Below are positions 18,375 through 27,600 of a DNA stretch of 64,000 bases, in pieces; position 1 is the stretch's first letter, and every line of letters starts with the position of its first letter. Made by a program: the position numbers and the translations under genes. The notes beneath the pieces were generated by a model that had not been told where the DNA came from, ran no database searches, and saw only the letters and a list, made by a program, of their open reading frames with translations. This stretch comes from Syntrophales bacterium (lineage in GTDB: Bacteria > Desulfobacterota > Syntrophia > Syntrophales > UBA2210): assembly GCA_023228425.1 (NCBI GenBank), contig JALOBE010000005.1:1-64000 (forward strand), in the 5' to 3' direction.

Positions 18375-19093
18375 CTGTAGAGTATGACGGGACCGCCTAC
18401 CAGGGGTGGCAGCGTCAGGCGACGGGGCGGACCATTCAGGAACTGCTCGAACAGGCGGCCTCAACGATCCTTCAGGAGCCGATAGGGCTTACCGGATCGG
18501 GAAGGACCGATGCCGGGGTGCATGCCCGGGGTCAGGCGGCAAACTTCAGGACCTCATCGACGCTCCCGACAGAGAACATTCTTCGGGGCATGAACAGCCT
18601 GCTTCCCCATGACATCGCGGTCCGGCGAGCCGAGGATGTGAACGGGAGTTTTCACGCCCGTTATGACGCCCTGTCGAAACACTATCAGTACCGTATCTAT
18701 AACGGCCGCATACGGTCACCCCTTGTCCACAACCGGGCCTGGCATATTCCGGAGCCCATTGACCCGGAAGCCATGAATGAGGCTGCCTCCCTTCTTCTGG
18801 GGGCCCATGACTTCAGCGCCTTCAAGTCCTCCGGAAGTGACGTGGAAAGTGCCCTGCGCACCGTTTCACGGGCGGAATGCGCCCGCCGGGGGGACATGCT
18901 GTTCTTCGATATCGAGGCGGACGGTTTTTTGAGGCACATGGTACGAGCCGTGGTGGGAACCCTCGTCGATGTGGGAAGGAGTAAAACGACGGTCCGGGAG
19001 TTCCTGTCGATTCTTGACTCCCGGGACAGAACGCGGGCCGGCATGACGGCCCCTCCCCAAGGATTGTTTTTGATGGAAGTGAGGTACCGGTGA
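18356..19093 (+). CDS. truA: tRNA pseudouridine synthase TruA, apparent AUC start
   Basis: A 245-residue enzyme that makes pseudouridine at positions 38-40 of tRNA anticodon arms. The conserved opening NIKITVEYDGTAYQGWQRQ, the catalytic aspartate in GSGRTDAGVH (Asp52), YQYRI and the C-terminal FLRHMVRAVVGTLVDVG are present. An in-frame stop at 18350-18352 limits the frame on the left. Between it and NIKITVEYDG there is no ATG, GTG or TTG; the codon where homologues have Met is ATC (18356). The first GTG (18515) would delete the catalytic Asp. GGAGAGG lies just upstream of the ATC. So either a rare AUC start is used or the base is a sequence error. Confidence 0.88.
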   Translation: MRNIKITVEYDGTAYQGWQRQATGRTIQELLEQAASTILQEPIGLTGSGRTDAGVHARGQAANFRTSSTLPTENILRGMNSLLPHDIAVRRAEDVNGSFHARYDALSKHYQYRIYNGRIRSPLVHNRAWHIPEPIDPEAMNEAASLLLGAHDFSAFKSSGSDVESALRTVSRAECARRGDMLFFDIEADGFLRHMVRAVVGTLVDVGRSKTTVREFLSILDSRDRTRAGMTAPPQGLFLMEVRYR

Positions 19094-20877
19094 GTAAAGC
19101 CATCCAACCCATGTCGGAGGAACTCGCGGCGAAGATCGCCGCCGGGGAAGTAGTGGAACGTCCGGCGTCCGTGGTGAAAGAACTGGTGGAAAACGCCATC
19201 GACGCGGGAGCCTCGAGAATCCAGGTCGAACTGGAAGAGGGGGGCATGAAATCCATCCGGGTTGTCGATAACGGCGAGGGGATCGATCCGTCGCAGGTTC
19301 CCCTGGTCTTCCAGCGCCATGCCACGAGCAAGATACGTTCCTTTGACGATCTTTCCCGCCTTGACACCCTGGGCTTCAGAGGAGAGGCCATGTACAGCAT
19401 CGCGGCCGTTTCCCGGGTCGAACTACTGACCCGAACCTGGGATGGACAGTCCGGGACGAGATGCACCGTCGAGGGCGGGCAGGTGGTGGAAAGTATAGAT
19501 GCCGGGAGTCCACTGGGGACATCCGTGAGGGTGAGGGATCTCTTCTACGCGACGCCGGCCCGGAAAAAATTCATGAAAAAACCATCCACCGAGCAGGCCC
19601 GCTGTCTCGAGGCCGTTACCCGCCTCGCCATGGTGAATCCGGGCATCGCCTTCCAGGTGAGGGCCAACGGACGGCTCGTCATGAACCTTCAGAGTGTTGA
19701 ATCAGCAATGGACCGGATTCACCTTTTGCGTGGCGAGGATTTTCGGAACGAGGCCCTTGTCGTCGACGAAACCCGGGAAGGACTGTCCCTTCGTGGGGCC
19801 ATCTCGCCGCCCACACTCAGCAGGTCAAGCTCTAGGGATATCTCCTGGTTCGTCAACGGGCGCCCTCTGCGGGATGCCATGCTCAACCAGGCAGTCATGG
19901 CGGCCTATCGAAGCATCATGGAGCCGAAACGTTACCCCCTGGCCGTTTTATTTCTTAAAGTATCAGGTGAAGAAATAGACGTAAACGTCCATCCTGCAAA
20001 GCTGGAAGTACGTTTTAAACAGTCCGGCGACATATTCAGAATCATCTCGGGTATTCTGGCTGAACGGCTGGCCGGAGGTGCCGGCAGGAGCGGTGTCATT
20101 CCGGAAACATCCGGATGGTACCGACGAAAATCCCGTCCCGACCGGGACAGGGGTGTGCAGGAATTCTATCCCCGCTACCGTGTTGAGACCGACGAAAAAC
20201 GCGTTTACATTCCCGCCGGTCCATCCGGCTTTCGGGGAGCGACCCCCGATGAAGGGCAGGATTGGAACCACCGGGAGCCGGGAGAGACTCGTTTTTTCTC
20301 AAACCTCCGCTACCTGGGAAATGCGGTCGGCATCTATCTGGTTTTTTCCGCTGACAACGGTCTGGTTCTCGTGGATCAGCACGCAGCCCACGAACGGATT
20401 CTTTTCGAGAAGCTCAAGGCGGCCCCTTCCGGTGACGCCGGGGTTTCACAACAGCTTCTCATTCCCGAGATTATTGACATGGCACCGGGCTCTTTTGCCG
20501 TGCTCACGGACCTGCTCCCCTTTCTCAGGGATGGCGGTTTCGACATCGAGCCCTACGGGGGAAACACCGTCGCCGTCAGGGCGGTTCCGGCCCTCTTTGC
20601 CGGTGCGGATGTGAAGCGGATCATCATGGACAGCATCGACGAAATGGAGACGACGGGGAGCACCGGCAGGGTGAGTGATGAATCCCGGGACAGACTGCTG
20701 GCCCTTCTGGCATGCCACGACGCGGTACGGGGACCCCAGCGGTTGAGTGATGAAGAGGTGGCCGCTCTGTGCAGCGATCTCGATTCGTTCCCCAATACCC
20801 GGACCTGCCCCCACGGACGGCCGCTTTACGTGATGATCGACGAACGCGAGCTGGAACGTCTTTTCCGGCGGCGGTGA
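19090..20877 (+). CDS. mutL: DNA mismatch repair protein MutL
   Basis: A 595-residue MutL. The N-terminal GHKL ATPase is complete: ELVENAIDAGASRIQVELEEGG (motif I), VVDNGEGI, RHATSKI and LGFRGEAMYSIAAVS. The C-terminal domain (about 400-595) has the endonuclease metal motif DQHAAHERILFE starting at residue 429, plus ACHDAV and CPHGRP, so this MutL is predicted to nick DNA, unlike E. coli MutL. The GTG start overlaps the truA stop by four bases (GTGA). No mutS is in the window. Confidence 0.95.
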   Translation: MSKAIQPMSEELAAKIAAGEVVERPASVVKELVENAIDAGASRIQVELEEGGMKSIRVVDNGEGIDPSQVPLVFQRHATSKIRSFDDLSRLDTLGFRGEAMYSIAAVSRVELLTRTWDGQSGTRCTVEGGQVVESIDAGSPLGTSVRVRDLFYATPARKKFMKKPSTEQARCLEAVTRLAMVNPGIAFQVRANGRLVMNLQSVESAMDRIHLLRGEDFRNEALVVDETREGLSLRGAISPPTLSRSSSRDISWFVNGRPLRDAMLNQAVMAAYRSIMEPKRYPLAVLFLKVSGEEIDVNVHPAKLEVRFKQSGDIFRIISGILAERLAGGAGRSGVIPETSGWYRRKSRPDRDRGVQEFYPRYRVETDEKRVYIPAGPSGFRGATPDEGQDWNHREPGETRFFSNLRYLGNAVGIYLVFSADNGLVLVDQHAAHERILFEKLKAAPSGDAGVSQQLLIPEIIDMAPGSFAVLTDLLPFLRDGGFDIEPYGGNTVAVRAVPALFAGADVKRIIMDSIDEMETTGSTGRVSDESRDRLLALLACHDAVRGPQRLSDEEVAALCSDLDSFPNTRTCPHGRPLYVMIDERELERLFRRR

Positions 20878-20884
20878 CCCGGCC

Positions 20885-21826
20885 GTGACTGAAACGAGAT
20901 CAGCCATCCCGGTTGTCGTGGTCGTCGGCCCCACGGCGGCCGGAAAGACTGCCGTGGCCATGGAAATCTGCCGGCGCTTCGGTGGGGAGGTTTTAAGCGC
21001 CGACTCGATGCAGATCTACCGCCATATGGATATCGGTACGGCGAAGCCCACTGGAGGCGAGCAAGCCAGGGTCCCCCATCATCTCATCAGTATCATCGAT
21101 CCCGATGAACATTTCAGCGCGGCACTCTACAGGGAGCGGGCCTCGGAGGCAGCCGCAACCCTCAGGCGGCGGGGACGTGTCGTGGTCCTGGCCGGCGGTA
21201 CGGGCCTTTACGTGGATGCTCTTCTCGGTGGTCTGATTGAAGTTCCCCCGGCCGATCCTGAGTTGAGGGCCCATTTCCGGCGGGAAGCCGAGGCGCGGGG
21301 CAGGGAGTATCTGTACAACCTGCTCAGCGAACGGGACGCTCTGGGGGCGTCGCGCATCCATCCCCGGGATTCTGTCAGGATAATACGGGCGCTTGAGGTT
21401 CTTGAACTTACGGGGATCTCTATCGTGCGGCATCAGTGGAAGCATGATTTTCGGGACGGCCTTTATGATTGCCTCAAGATCGGGCTGGCCCCGGAACGGG
21501 AAGAACTGTACCGAAGGATCAATGAGCGGGCGAACGACATGATGGATCAGGGTCTCGCGGAAGAAGCTCATCGACTCCTTCAGCACGACTATGCCCCGTC
21601 GCTGCCCTCCATGCAGGCCTTCTGCTACCGACATGTGATTCAGTCGCTCAGGGGTGATATCTCCTCCGAAGAGGCGCTCGGCAGACTCAAACGGGACACG
21701 AGAAACTATGCCAAGCGACAGATCGCCTGGTTCAAGCGTGACGGGGAGATTCACTGGTTCGGTCCCGATGGGGTCGAGAAGATCATGGCGCTGGTGTCGA
21801 ACTTTCTTTCCCGCACGGACGTATGA
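20885..21826 (+). CDS. miaA: tRNA dimethylallyltransferase MiaA
   Basis: A 313-residue enzyme that prenylates A37 of tRNAs reading UNN codons. It shows the P-loop GPTAAGKTAVAMEI, the SADSMQIYRHMDIGTAKP substrate region, VLAGGTGLYVDALL and the C-terminal RDTRNYAKRQIAWFKRD that contacts tRNA. The GTG start lies 7 bases after the mutL stop. The dimethylallyl donor comes from the MEP pathway, two steps of which are encoded just upstream. Confidence 0.95.
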   Translation: MTETRSAIPVVVVVGPTAAGKTAVAMEICRRFGGEVLSADSMQIYRHMDIGTAKPTGGEQARVPHHLISIIDPDEHFSAALYRERASEAAATLRRRGRVVVLAGGTGLYVDALLGGLIEVPPADPELRAHFRREAEARGREYLYNLLSERDALGASRIHPRDSVRIIRALEVLELTGISIVRHQWKHDFRDGLYDCLKIGLAPEREELYRRINERANDMMDQGLAEEAHRLLQHDYAPSLPSMQAFCYRHVIQSLRGDISSEEALGRLKRDTRNYAKRQIAWFKRDGEIHWFGPDGVEKIMALVSNFLSRTDV

Positions 21827-21864
21827 TGGACCGTGCGCACACGGGGTGGAAAGGGCAAATCTTC

Positions 21865-21891
21865 TTGACTTCACAGACACATGGATATAAT
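21865..21891 (+). promoter_or_regulatory. Possible promoter upstream of the TPR/SLH lipoprotein gene
   Basis: TTGACT (21865-21870) and a perfect TATAAT (21886-21891) lie about 100 bases before the gene. The 15-base spacer is shorter than usual, which lowers confidence. Confidence 0.3.
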
Positions 21892-21987
21892 TATGCAGCC
21901 TGTGCTTCATGCGCAGCCGCGGGTTAAACGCTGAACGTTCAATGGCCCCGTCCGTCCGGCCGGAATCCCTGAGGGAGGAGGGGAGGG

Positions 21988-23166
21988 ATGACAACAGACA
22001 CTCACCCGTTCCCGCGATTGACGAGGAGACTGCGTACCGCACGGCGGTCCTGTCGGTTCGCCGCGATTTTCTTCGCAATCGCCCTGATTCTGGCGGCCGG
22101 TTCCTGCGTGTCGCCTGAACGGACACCTTTGAGCTTTCTCGACTCATCGGAGCACCACACCTACACCGGTATGGTCCTTATAAATCAGAACAAGCTCGAT
22201 GACGCGGAGCGGGAGTTATCGCTGGCCATACAGCTTAATCGGGAATCCTCCCTGGGTCATGCCGGAATCGCCCTTGTCAACGCTCACCGCGGAAACCTGA
22301 AGAGCGCCTTTGAATCGGTTGAGAAGGCGCAACAGTATGCCCGGCGTGACAGGGAACGGCTCCTGACCCATATCGTGAAGATACAGCTGTTTACCATGAG
22401 CCGCCGGAATGACTGGATCGACCGCGCCGAACAGGAATTTAAGTCCGCCGTTGCCGTCGATCCCCGGTCATCGGCCGCCTGGTACTTCATGGGTCGTGCC
22501 CTGGTGATGAATCACGAGTTCAGCAGGGCGGGGATGCATTTTATCAAGGTTCTCGACCTCAACGACGAGTACATCGAACAGGCCGACGAAGCATGGAAGC
22601 GGATGAAGCAGATTCTTGTCCTGGGGCCCCTGTCCGACCAGGTCGAGGAAGTGGTAATCGCGGACCGTGTGAACAGGTGCCAGATGGCACTCCTCCTGGT
22701 GGAAGAGCTTGAGATCGAGGATCTGTACCGGGGGCTCGCCAAGTATGGAGGCACGTCGGATTCCGCCCTGGATGTTCCTGATATTCAAAGCTGCTCCTAT
22801 GCCGACGAGATAAAGAAAATAGTCGCCATCGGGGTCAAGGGCCTCGAGGTTTACCCCGACGGGAAATTTTACCCCAATGATCTTGTAACGAGACTGAACC
22901 TCGCCATCGCGCTCTATGATATCCTCGTCGGGATCTGGGGAGAGGAGCCTGTTTTCCGATACACTGAAGAAGGCCCTTTCGTTGAGAACATCGATTACAG
23001 GCACCCCAACTACAAGGCTGTGATGACAATAACATCACTCGATATTATGAGTTCGGATTTCTTTGATTCGAGCAGGCTTGCGCCCTACGCTCCCCTGTCG
23101 GGAGCCGACGCCCTGACGGCCATACGCAAGCTGAAAGATGTGCTGCTTATCGGTTTTGGAAGGTGA
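21988..23166 (+). CDS. Putative lipoprotein with TPR repeats and SLH-like motifs
   Basis: A 392-residue envelope protein. A basic N-terminus and hydrophobic helix (about residues 25-40) lead to ILAAGSCVSP, a plausible lipobox with the cysteine near residue 39. Residues 50-215 form TPR-like repeats (YTGMVLINQNKLDDAERELSLAIQLN and AAWYFMGRALVMNHEFSRAGMHFIKVLDLN). The C-terminal part has S-layer-homology-like segments (YADEIKKIVAIGVKGLEVYPDGKFYPNDLVTRLNLAIALYDIL). Such proteins often tether to the envelope. The gene ends 77 bases before the valS start. Confidence 0.72.
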   Translation: MTTDTHPFPRLTRRLRTARRSCRFAAIFFAIALILAAGSCVSPERTPLSFLDSSEHHTYTGMVLINQNKLDDAERELSLAIQLNRESSLGHAGIALVNAHRGNLKSAFESVEKAQQYARRDRERLLTHIVKIQLFTMSRRNDWIDRAEQEFKSAVAVDPRSSAAWYFMGRALVMNHEFSRAGMHFIKVLDLNDEYIEQADEAWKRMKQILVLGPLSDQVEEVVIADRVNRCQMALLLVEELEIEDLYRGLAKYGGTSDSALDVPDIQSCSYADEIKKIVAIGVKGLEVYPDGKFYPNDLVTRLNLAIALYDILVGIWGEEPVFRYTEEGPFVENIDYRHPNYKAVMTITSLDIMSSDFFDSSRLAPYAPLSGADALTAIRKLKDVLLIGFGR

Positions 23167-23243
23167 CGGGCACCGACGGGGCCTGCATCACCTTCAGAGA
23201 ACCGTTCGGACAAAAAACGGCAAATCGGAAACAGGAAGGTACA

Positions 23244-25904
23244 ATGAAAAAAAACAGATTAAGTGCATCGTATGAACCGCGGGAAGTGGAATCCCGATGG
23301 TACCGGTACTGGATTGAGAATCGGCTCTTCCACGCCGAGGACACAAGCGACAGGGAACCATTCGCCATAGTTATCCCGCCGCCCAATATCACGGGGATGC
23401 TGCACATGGGCCATGCCTTGAACAACACCCTGCAGGACCTGGTTATCCGGTTTAAACGGATGCAGGGCTATAACGCTCTCTGGATGCCCGGCACGGACCA
23501 CGCCGGCATCGCCACCCAGAATGTGGTTGAGCAGGAACTCGCCAGGGAGGGAACCACGCGCCATGAGATAGGGCGGGAAGCCTTCGTGGAGCGGGTCTGG
23601 GCATGGCGTGAGAAGTACGGGAGCATCATTCTGAATCAGCTCCAGAAACTCGGCTGTTCCTGCGACTGGGAGCGTGAACGGTTCACGATGGACGAGGGGC
23701 TTTCCCGGGCGGTGCGTGAAGTCTTCGTCCGCCTGTATCACGATGGCCTCATTTACCAGGGCGACTACATCGTCAACTGGTGTCCCCGATGCCACACGGC
23801 ACTATCGGACCTCGAAGTCGAATACGAACAGGCCGACAGCAATCTCTGGCATATCCGATATCCCCTTTCCGACGGTTCCGGCGGGATCGTCGTGGCAACC
23901 ACGCGCCCCGAAACCATGCTGGGAGACACCGCGGTGGCCGTCAACCCCGATGACGAACGGTACCGATCCATGGTCGGGAAAACAGCCATACTGCCCCTGA
24001 TGAACCGGGAAATTCCCATCATAGAAGATTCCTATGTGTCACGTGAATTCGGTACAGGAGCCGTCAAGATAACCCCCGCGGCCGATCCCAACGACTTCGC
24101 CATGGCCCGGAGGCACGATCTTCAGATAGTCTCCATCATGGATGAAAGCGCCGTTATCAATGAAAACGGCGGTCCCTACCACGGTCAGGACTGCCTGACG
24201 GCCAGGGCCAATGTGGTTGCCGACCTGAAGGCACGGGGGTACCTGCTCAAAGTGGAGCCATACAGCCATAACGTCGGCTGCTGTTACCGCTGCAAGACCA
24301 ACGTGGAGCCCATGGTGTCGAAACAATGGTTCATGAAAGTGGATGCACTCGCAAAGACATCCATAGCCGCCGTCGTGAAAGGAAATACCAGGATTGTTCC
24401 GGTCCAGTGGGAAGCCACATACTTTGACTGGCTCGAAAACATCAGGGACTGGTGCATATCACGGCAGATATGGTGGGGACACAGGATACCCGTCTGGTAT
24501 TGCGACGCCTGCGGTGAACTCACCGCGGCCGTGGACGAACCGCCCGCCTGTTCCCGCTGCGGTGCAGACACCCTCCGGCAGGACGAGGATGTCCTCGATA
24601 CCTGGTTCAGTTCCGCCCTGTGGCCTTTTTCGACCCTGGGGTGGCCTGACGAAACACCGGCGCTGAAAACCTTCTATCCCACAAGTCTGCTGGTTACGGG
24701 CTTCGATATCATCTTTTTCTGGGTGGCCCGGATGATGATGATGGGCATCTATGTCATGAAAGAAGTGCCCTTCCGGAATGTGTACCTCCACGCCCTGGTG
24801 CGGGACGAACAGGGCGAAAAGATGAGCAAGTCAAAGGGAAACATCATCGACCCGCTGCACATGATCGACAGATTCGGTGCAGACGCCTTCCGCTTTACCC
24901 TGGCGGCGTTCACCGCCCAGGGACGGGACGTCAAAATGTCTGAAAGCCGCGTGGAAGGGTACCGGAACTTTATCAATAAAATATGGAACGCCTACAGGTT
25001 CTGCATGATGAATCTCGAGGATTATGATGAAAAGGAAGAGTGCGCCGGAGAGGACTACTCCCTGTGTGATCGCTGGATTCGCGACCGGTTGAACCGTACC
25101 GTCCGGGAAGCGACGGCCGCGCTCGACGAATACCGCTTCAACGACGCCGCCACGGAACTCTACCAGTTCTTCTGGCACGAATTCTGTGACTGGTACCTTG
25201 AACTCGTGAAGGGTGTCCTCTACTCCGGAGAAGGCTCAGCGAGCCGGGCTGCCGCGCAACAGACGCTTCTTCGGGTGTTGAGGACATCCATCAAGCTTCT
25301 CCACCCCTTCATCCCCTTCATAACAGAGGAGATATGGCAGTCAATTTCAGATACCGGGACGTCTGTGATGATCTCCCGGTATCCCGTGGCCGATGACGGT
25401 CTCGACGACCCCGACGCGGCGGCCGACATGGACCTCATACGAAACGTCATAATGGCAATACGTAACATTCGGGGTGTCATGCGCGTTCCTCCGGGCAAAA
25501 AAATCCGGGCACTGGCGCTCTGTCCCGATGGAGACTCCATGGAAATACTTCGCGGAGGAGACCGCTACGTGACCGACCTTGCCGGCCTGACCGAGTTTGC
25601 CGCCGTAAACGATGCCGGGGACGTCACGGGAGCCGCCGTGGCTGTTGTGGGCCCCCTGAAGATATACGTGTATCTCGGTGACGCCATCGACGTCGAGACT
25701 GAAAAAGCACGGTTGGAGAAAGAAGTGGGGAAAATCGACGCCGACCTGGAGCGTGTTTCCATGAAGCTGGAAAATCAGGATTTCAGAACCAAGGCGTCAG
25801 AGGAAATCGTGGTCAAGGAACAGGAAAAATACGACGCCCTGAAGGCGCGAAGCGCCGTCCTGCGGGACGCTCTCCTGCAGATCGGCGATATCGCCGCTTC
25901 CTGA
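23244..25904 (+). CDS. valS: Valyl-tRNA synthetase
   Basis: An 886-residue class I aminoacyl-tRNA synthetase. The HIGH signature is GMLHMGHALNNT and the KMSKS signature is GEKMSKSKGNI. The CP1 editing domain (about 190-330, with VVATTRPETMLGDTAVAV) and a zinc-binding region with CDAC/CSRC are present. The C-terminal coiled coil (EKARLEKEVGKIDADLERVSMKL onward) is typical of ValS. ATG 23244 has AGGAAGG 5-6 bases upstream, so I reject the longer frame from 23163. Confidence 0.97.
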   Translation: MKKNRLSASYEPREVESRWYRYWIENRLFHAEDTSDREPFAIVIPPPNITGMLHMGHALNNTLQDLVIRFKRMQGYNALWMPGTDHAGIATQNVVEQELAREGTTRHEIGREAFVERVWAWREKYGSIILNQLQKLGCSCDWERERFTMDEGLSRAVREVFVRLYHDGLIYQGDYIVNWCPRCHTALSDLEVEYEQADSNLWHIRYPLSDGSGGIVVATTRPETMLGDTAVAVNPDDERYRSMVGKTAILPLMNREIPIIEDSYVSREFGTGAVKITPAADPNDFAMARRHDLQIVSIMDESAVINENGGPYHGQDCLTARANVVADLKARGYLLKVEPYSHNVGCCYRCKTNVEPMVSKQWFMKVDALAKTSIAAVVKGNTRIVPVQWEATYFDWLENIRDWCISRQIWWGHRIPVWYCDACGELTAAVDEPPACSRCGADTLRQDEDVLDTWFSSALWPFSTLGWPDETPALKTFYPTSLLVTGFDIIFFWVARMMMMGIYVMKEVPFRNVYLHALVRDEQGEKMSKSKGNIIDPLHMIDRFGADAFRFTLAAFTAQGRDVKMSESRVEGYRNFINKIWNAYRFCMMNLEDYDEKEECAGEDYSLCDRWIRDRLNRTVREATAALDEYRFNDAATELYQFFWHEFCDWYLELVKGVLYSGEGSASRAAAQQTLLRVLRTSIKLLHPFIPFITEEIWQSISDTGTSVMISRYPVADDGLDDPDAAADMDLIRNVIMAIRNIRGVMRVPPGKKIRALALCPDGDSMEILRGGDRYVTDLAGLTEFAAVNDAGDVTGAAVAVVGPLKIYVYLGDAIDVETEKARLEKEVGKIDADLERVSMKLENQDFRTKASEEIVVKEQEKYDALKARSAVLRDALLQIGDIAAS

Positions 25905-25917
25905 TCGGGGTGTTGTG

Positions 25918-26742
25918 ATGGAAATGATTGATAGTATCAAGCGAGCCCTGGACGAGGATATCGGGTCGGGGGACGTCACGACGGGGAATCTGCTGACCGG
26001 CCGCGAGCAGGGAAGCGCACGGGTTTTCGCCAAGAGTGAACTTGTTGTGGCCGGCATAGATATCTTCAGGGACGTTTTCCTGGTTCATGACGGAAGTCTC
26101 GCCTTCGAGGCCCTCTGCGCCGATGGAGATCGCCTCGGCCCGGGCCGGGACCTGGCCCGCCTTTCGGGCTCATTGAAAAGCATTCTCGAAGCGGAGCGAA
26201 CGGCACTGAACCTGTTTCAAAGGATGTGCGGCATAGCGACCAGGACCTCGCGTTTTGTCGAGGCGGTGAAGGGGACCGACGTCCGCGTGCTGGACACGAG
26301 GAAAACCATGCCCGGCCTGAGGGTTCTCGACAAGTACGCCGTCCGCGTCGGCGGCGGTCTGAACCACCGTTTCGGCCTCGACCGGGGCGTGCTGATCAAG
26401 GAAAACCACAGTGTCGCGGCGGGCGGAATAGTCGAGGCAATCCGACGGATCAAAAGCGGTGTTCCGCCGGCCTTTACCATCGAGGTCGAGACGCGCGATC
26501 TCGATGAGGTCCGTCAGGCCCTGGAAGGCGGCGCCGATATCATCATGCTCGATAACATGGACCTCGATACCATGGCCGAGGCCGTCGCTCTTATCGGGGG
26601 GAAGGCCCTGGTGGAGGCATCGGGCAATGTCACTCTGGAGACAGTGGCCGATGTGGCCGCCACGGGAGTGGACTTCATTTCAGTGGGCGCCCTGACCCAC
26701 TCGGTCACGGCGGCCGACGTTTCCCTGATTCTCACACCCTGA
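25918..26742 (+). CDS. nadC: Nicotinate-nucleotide pyrophosphorylase (carboxylating)
   Basis: A 274-residue enzyme converting quinolinate and PRPP to nicotinate mononucleotide in NAD synthesis. Motifs: DEDIGSGDVTT near the start, ERTALNLFQRMCGIAT, VLDTRKTMPGLRVLDKYAVRVGGGLNHR (active-site Arg/Lys/His), EVETRDLDE, IIMLDNM and VEASGNVTLETV. A GTG (25915) and two ATGs lie close together; ATG 25918 fits homologues best. It is followed after 7 bases by birA. Confidence 0.95.
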   Translation: MEMIDSIKRALDEDIGSGDVTTGNLLTGREQGSARVFAKSELVVAGIDIFRDVFLVHDGSLAFEALCADGDRLGPGRDLARLSGSLKSILEAERTALNLFQRMCGIATRTSRFVEAVKGTDVRVLDTRKTMPGLRVLDKYAVRVGGGLNHRFGLDRGVLIKENHSVAAGGIVEAIRRIKSGVPPAFTIEVETRDLDEVRQALEGGADIIMLDNMDLDTMAEAVALIGGKALVEASGNVTLETVADVAATGVDFISVGALTHSVTAADVSLILTP

Positions 26743-26749
26743 TATCGTC

Positions 26750-27541
26750 ATGGACAGTTCCTCAATAGCGGCTCTGGAGAAGCAGTGTTCCGGGAGACTT
26801 ATCGGCCGAAAAATTCACTTCAGGGAAACCGTCGATTCGACAAATACCTTGGCCCTGAAACTTGCGGGGGAAGGGGCCGCCGAGGGCGAACTGGTCCTTG
26901 CCGATCACCAGTTAAGCGGCAGGGGACGCATTCCGGGTCGTGCCTGGCAGTCGCCTCCGGGGCGCAATATTTATTTTTCCGTCATACTTCGACCCGAATT
27001 CAACCCGGCCCGAGCGCCGTCGATAACCATCATGGCGGGGGTCGCCGTGGCCCGGGTTCTCGCGGAGTACTGTCCGGGCGCGGTACGTCTCAAGTGGCCC
27101 AATGACGTTCAGGTCCAGGGCAGGAAAGTTGCGGGCATACTTACCGAAATGAGGGTGACCGGAAACAGGATAGACTGTATCATCATCGGTATCGGCATCA
27201 ACATTCTCATGACCCGCGAAGAATTCGACGAGTCGATTCGGGACGGGGCGATATCCCTGAGGGAGGCCGCCACCGGACAGGTCATCCGTGAGGAAGTGGC
27301 TCTGAAGATGTTCCGCTCTCTCGAAGACTGGTATATCCGGTATCGTGACGACGGGTTTCCTCCCATACGGAAAGAGTGGCTTTCTTTCTCGGGGATCATG
27401 GGGAAATATGTGGAAGTAATAAACAGGAAAACCCGGGAGGCCGGCACTGTTATCGGTATCGATGAGGAAGGCTGCCTCCTGCTCCGGGACGGCGGCGGTG
27501 GTGTGAACCGGATTTTTGCAGGCGATGTGCTGGTTCCGTGA
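26750..27541 (+). CDS. birA: Biotin--[acetyl-CoA-carboxylase] ligase (short BirA)
   Basis: A 263-residue biotin protein ligase. Biotin/ATP motifs are SGRGRIPGRAWQSPPGRNIYFSVIL, LKWPNDVQV and the catalytic-region lysine in GRKVAGILTE; a C-terminal SH3-like domain follows (GKYVEVINRKTREAGTVIGIDEEGCLLL). There is no N-terminal helix-turn-helix, so unlike E. coli BirA it should not repress transcription. It sits within the nadC-birA-coaX cofactor run. Confidence 0.92.
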   Translation: MDSSSIAALEKQCSGRLIGRKIHFRETVDSTNTLALKLAGEGAAEGELVLADHQLSGRGRIPGRAWQSPPGRNIYFSVILRPEFNPARAPSITIMAGVAVARVLAEYCPGAVRLKWPNDVQVQGRKVAGILTEMRVTGNRIDCIIIGIGINILMTREEFDESIRDGAISLREAATGQVIREEVALKMFRSLEDWYIRYRDDGFPPIRKEWLSFSGIMGKYVEVINRKTREAGTVIGIDEEGCLLLRDGGGGVNRIFAGDVLVP

Positions 27542-27600
27542 ATCGACAGGTGGCGCAGGTCCTGTTTAAAAACAACAAAAAACAATGGGGAAGGTCGGTC

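Noticed and set aside
18515..19093. Starting truA at the first ordinary start codon (GTG 18515)
   Set aside because: It would remove the first 53 residues, including the catalytic Asp and the conserved VEYDGTAYQGW segment.
23163..23243. Upstream start giving a 913-residue ValS
   Set aside because: Overlaps the previous gene's end and lacks a ribosome site; ATG 23244 has a good one and matches homologues.
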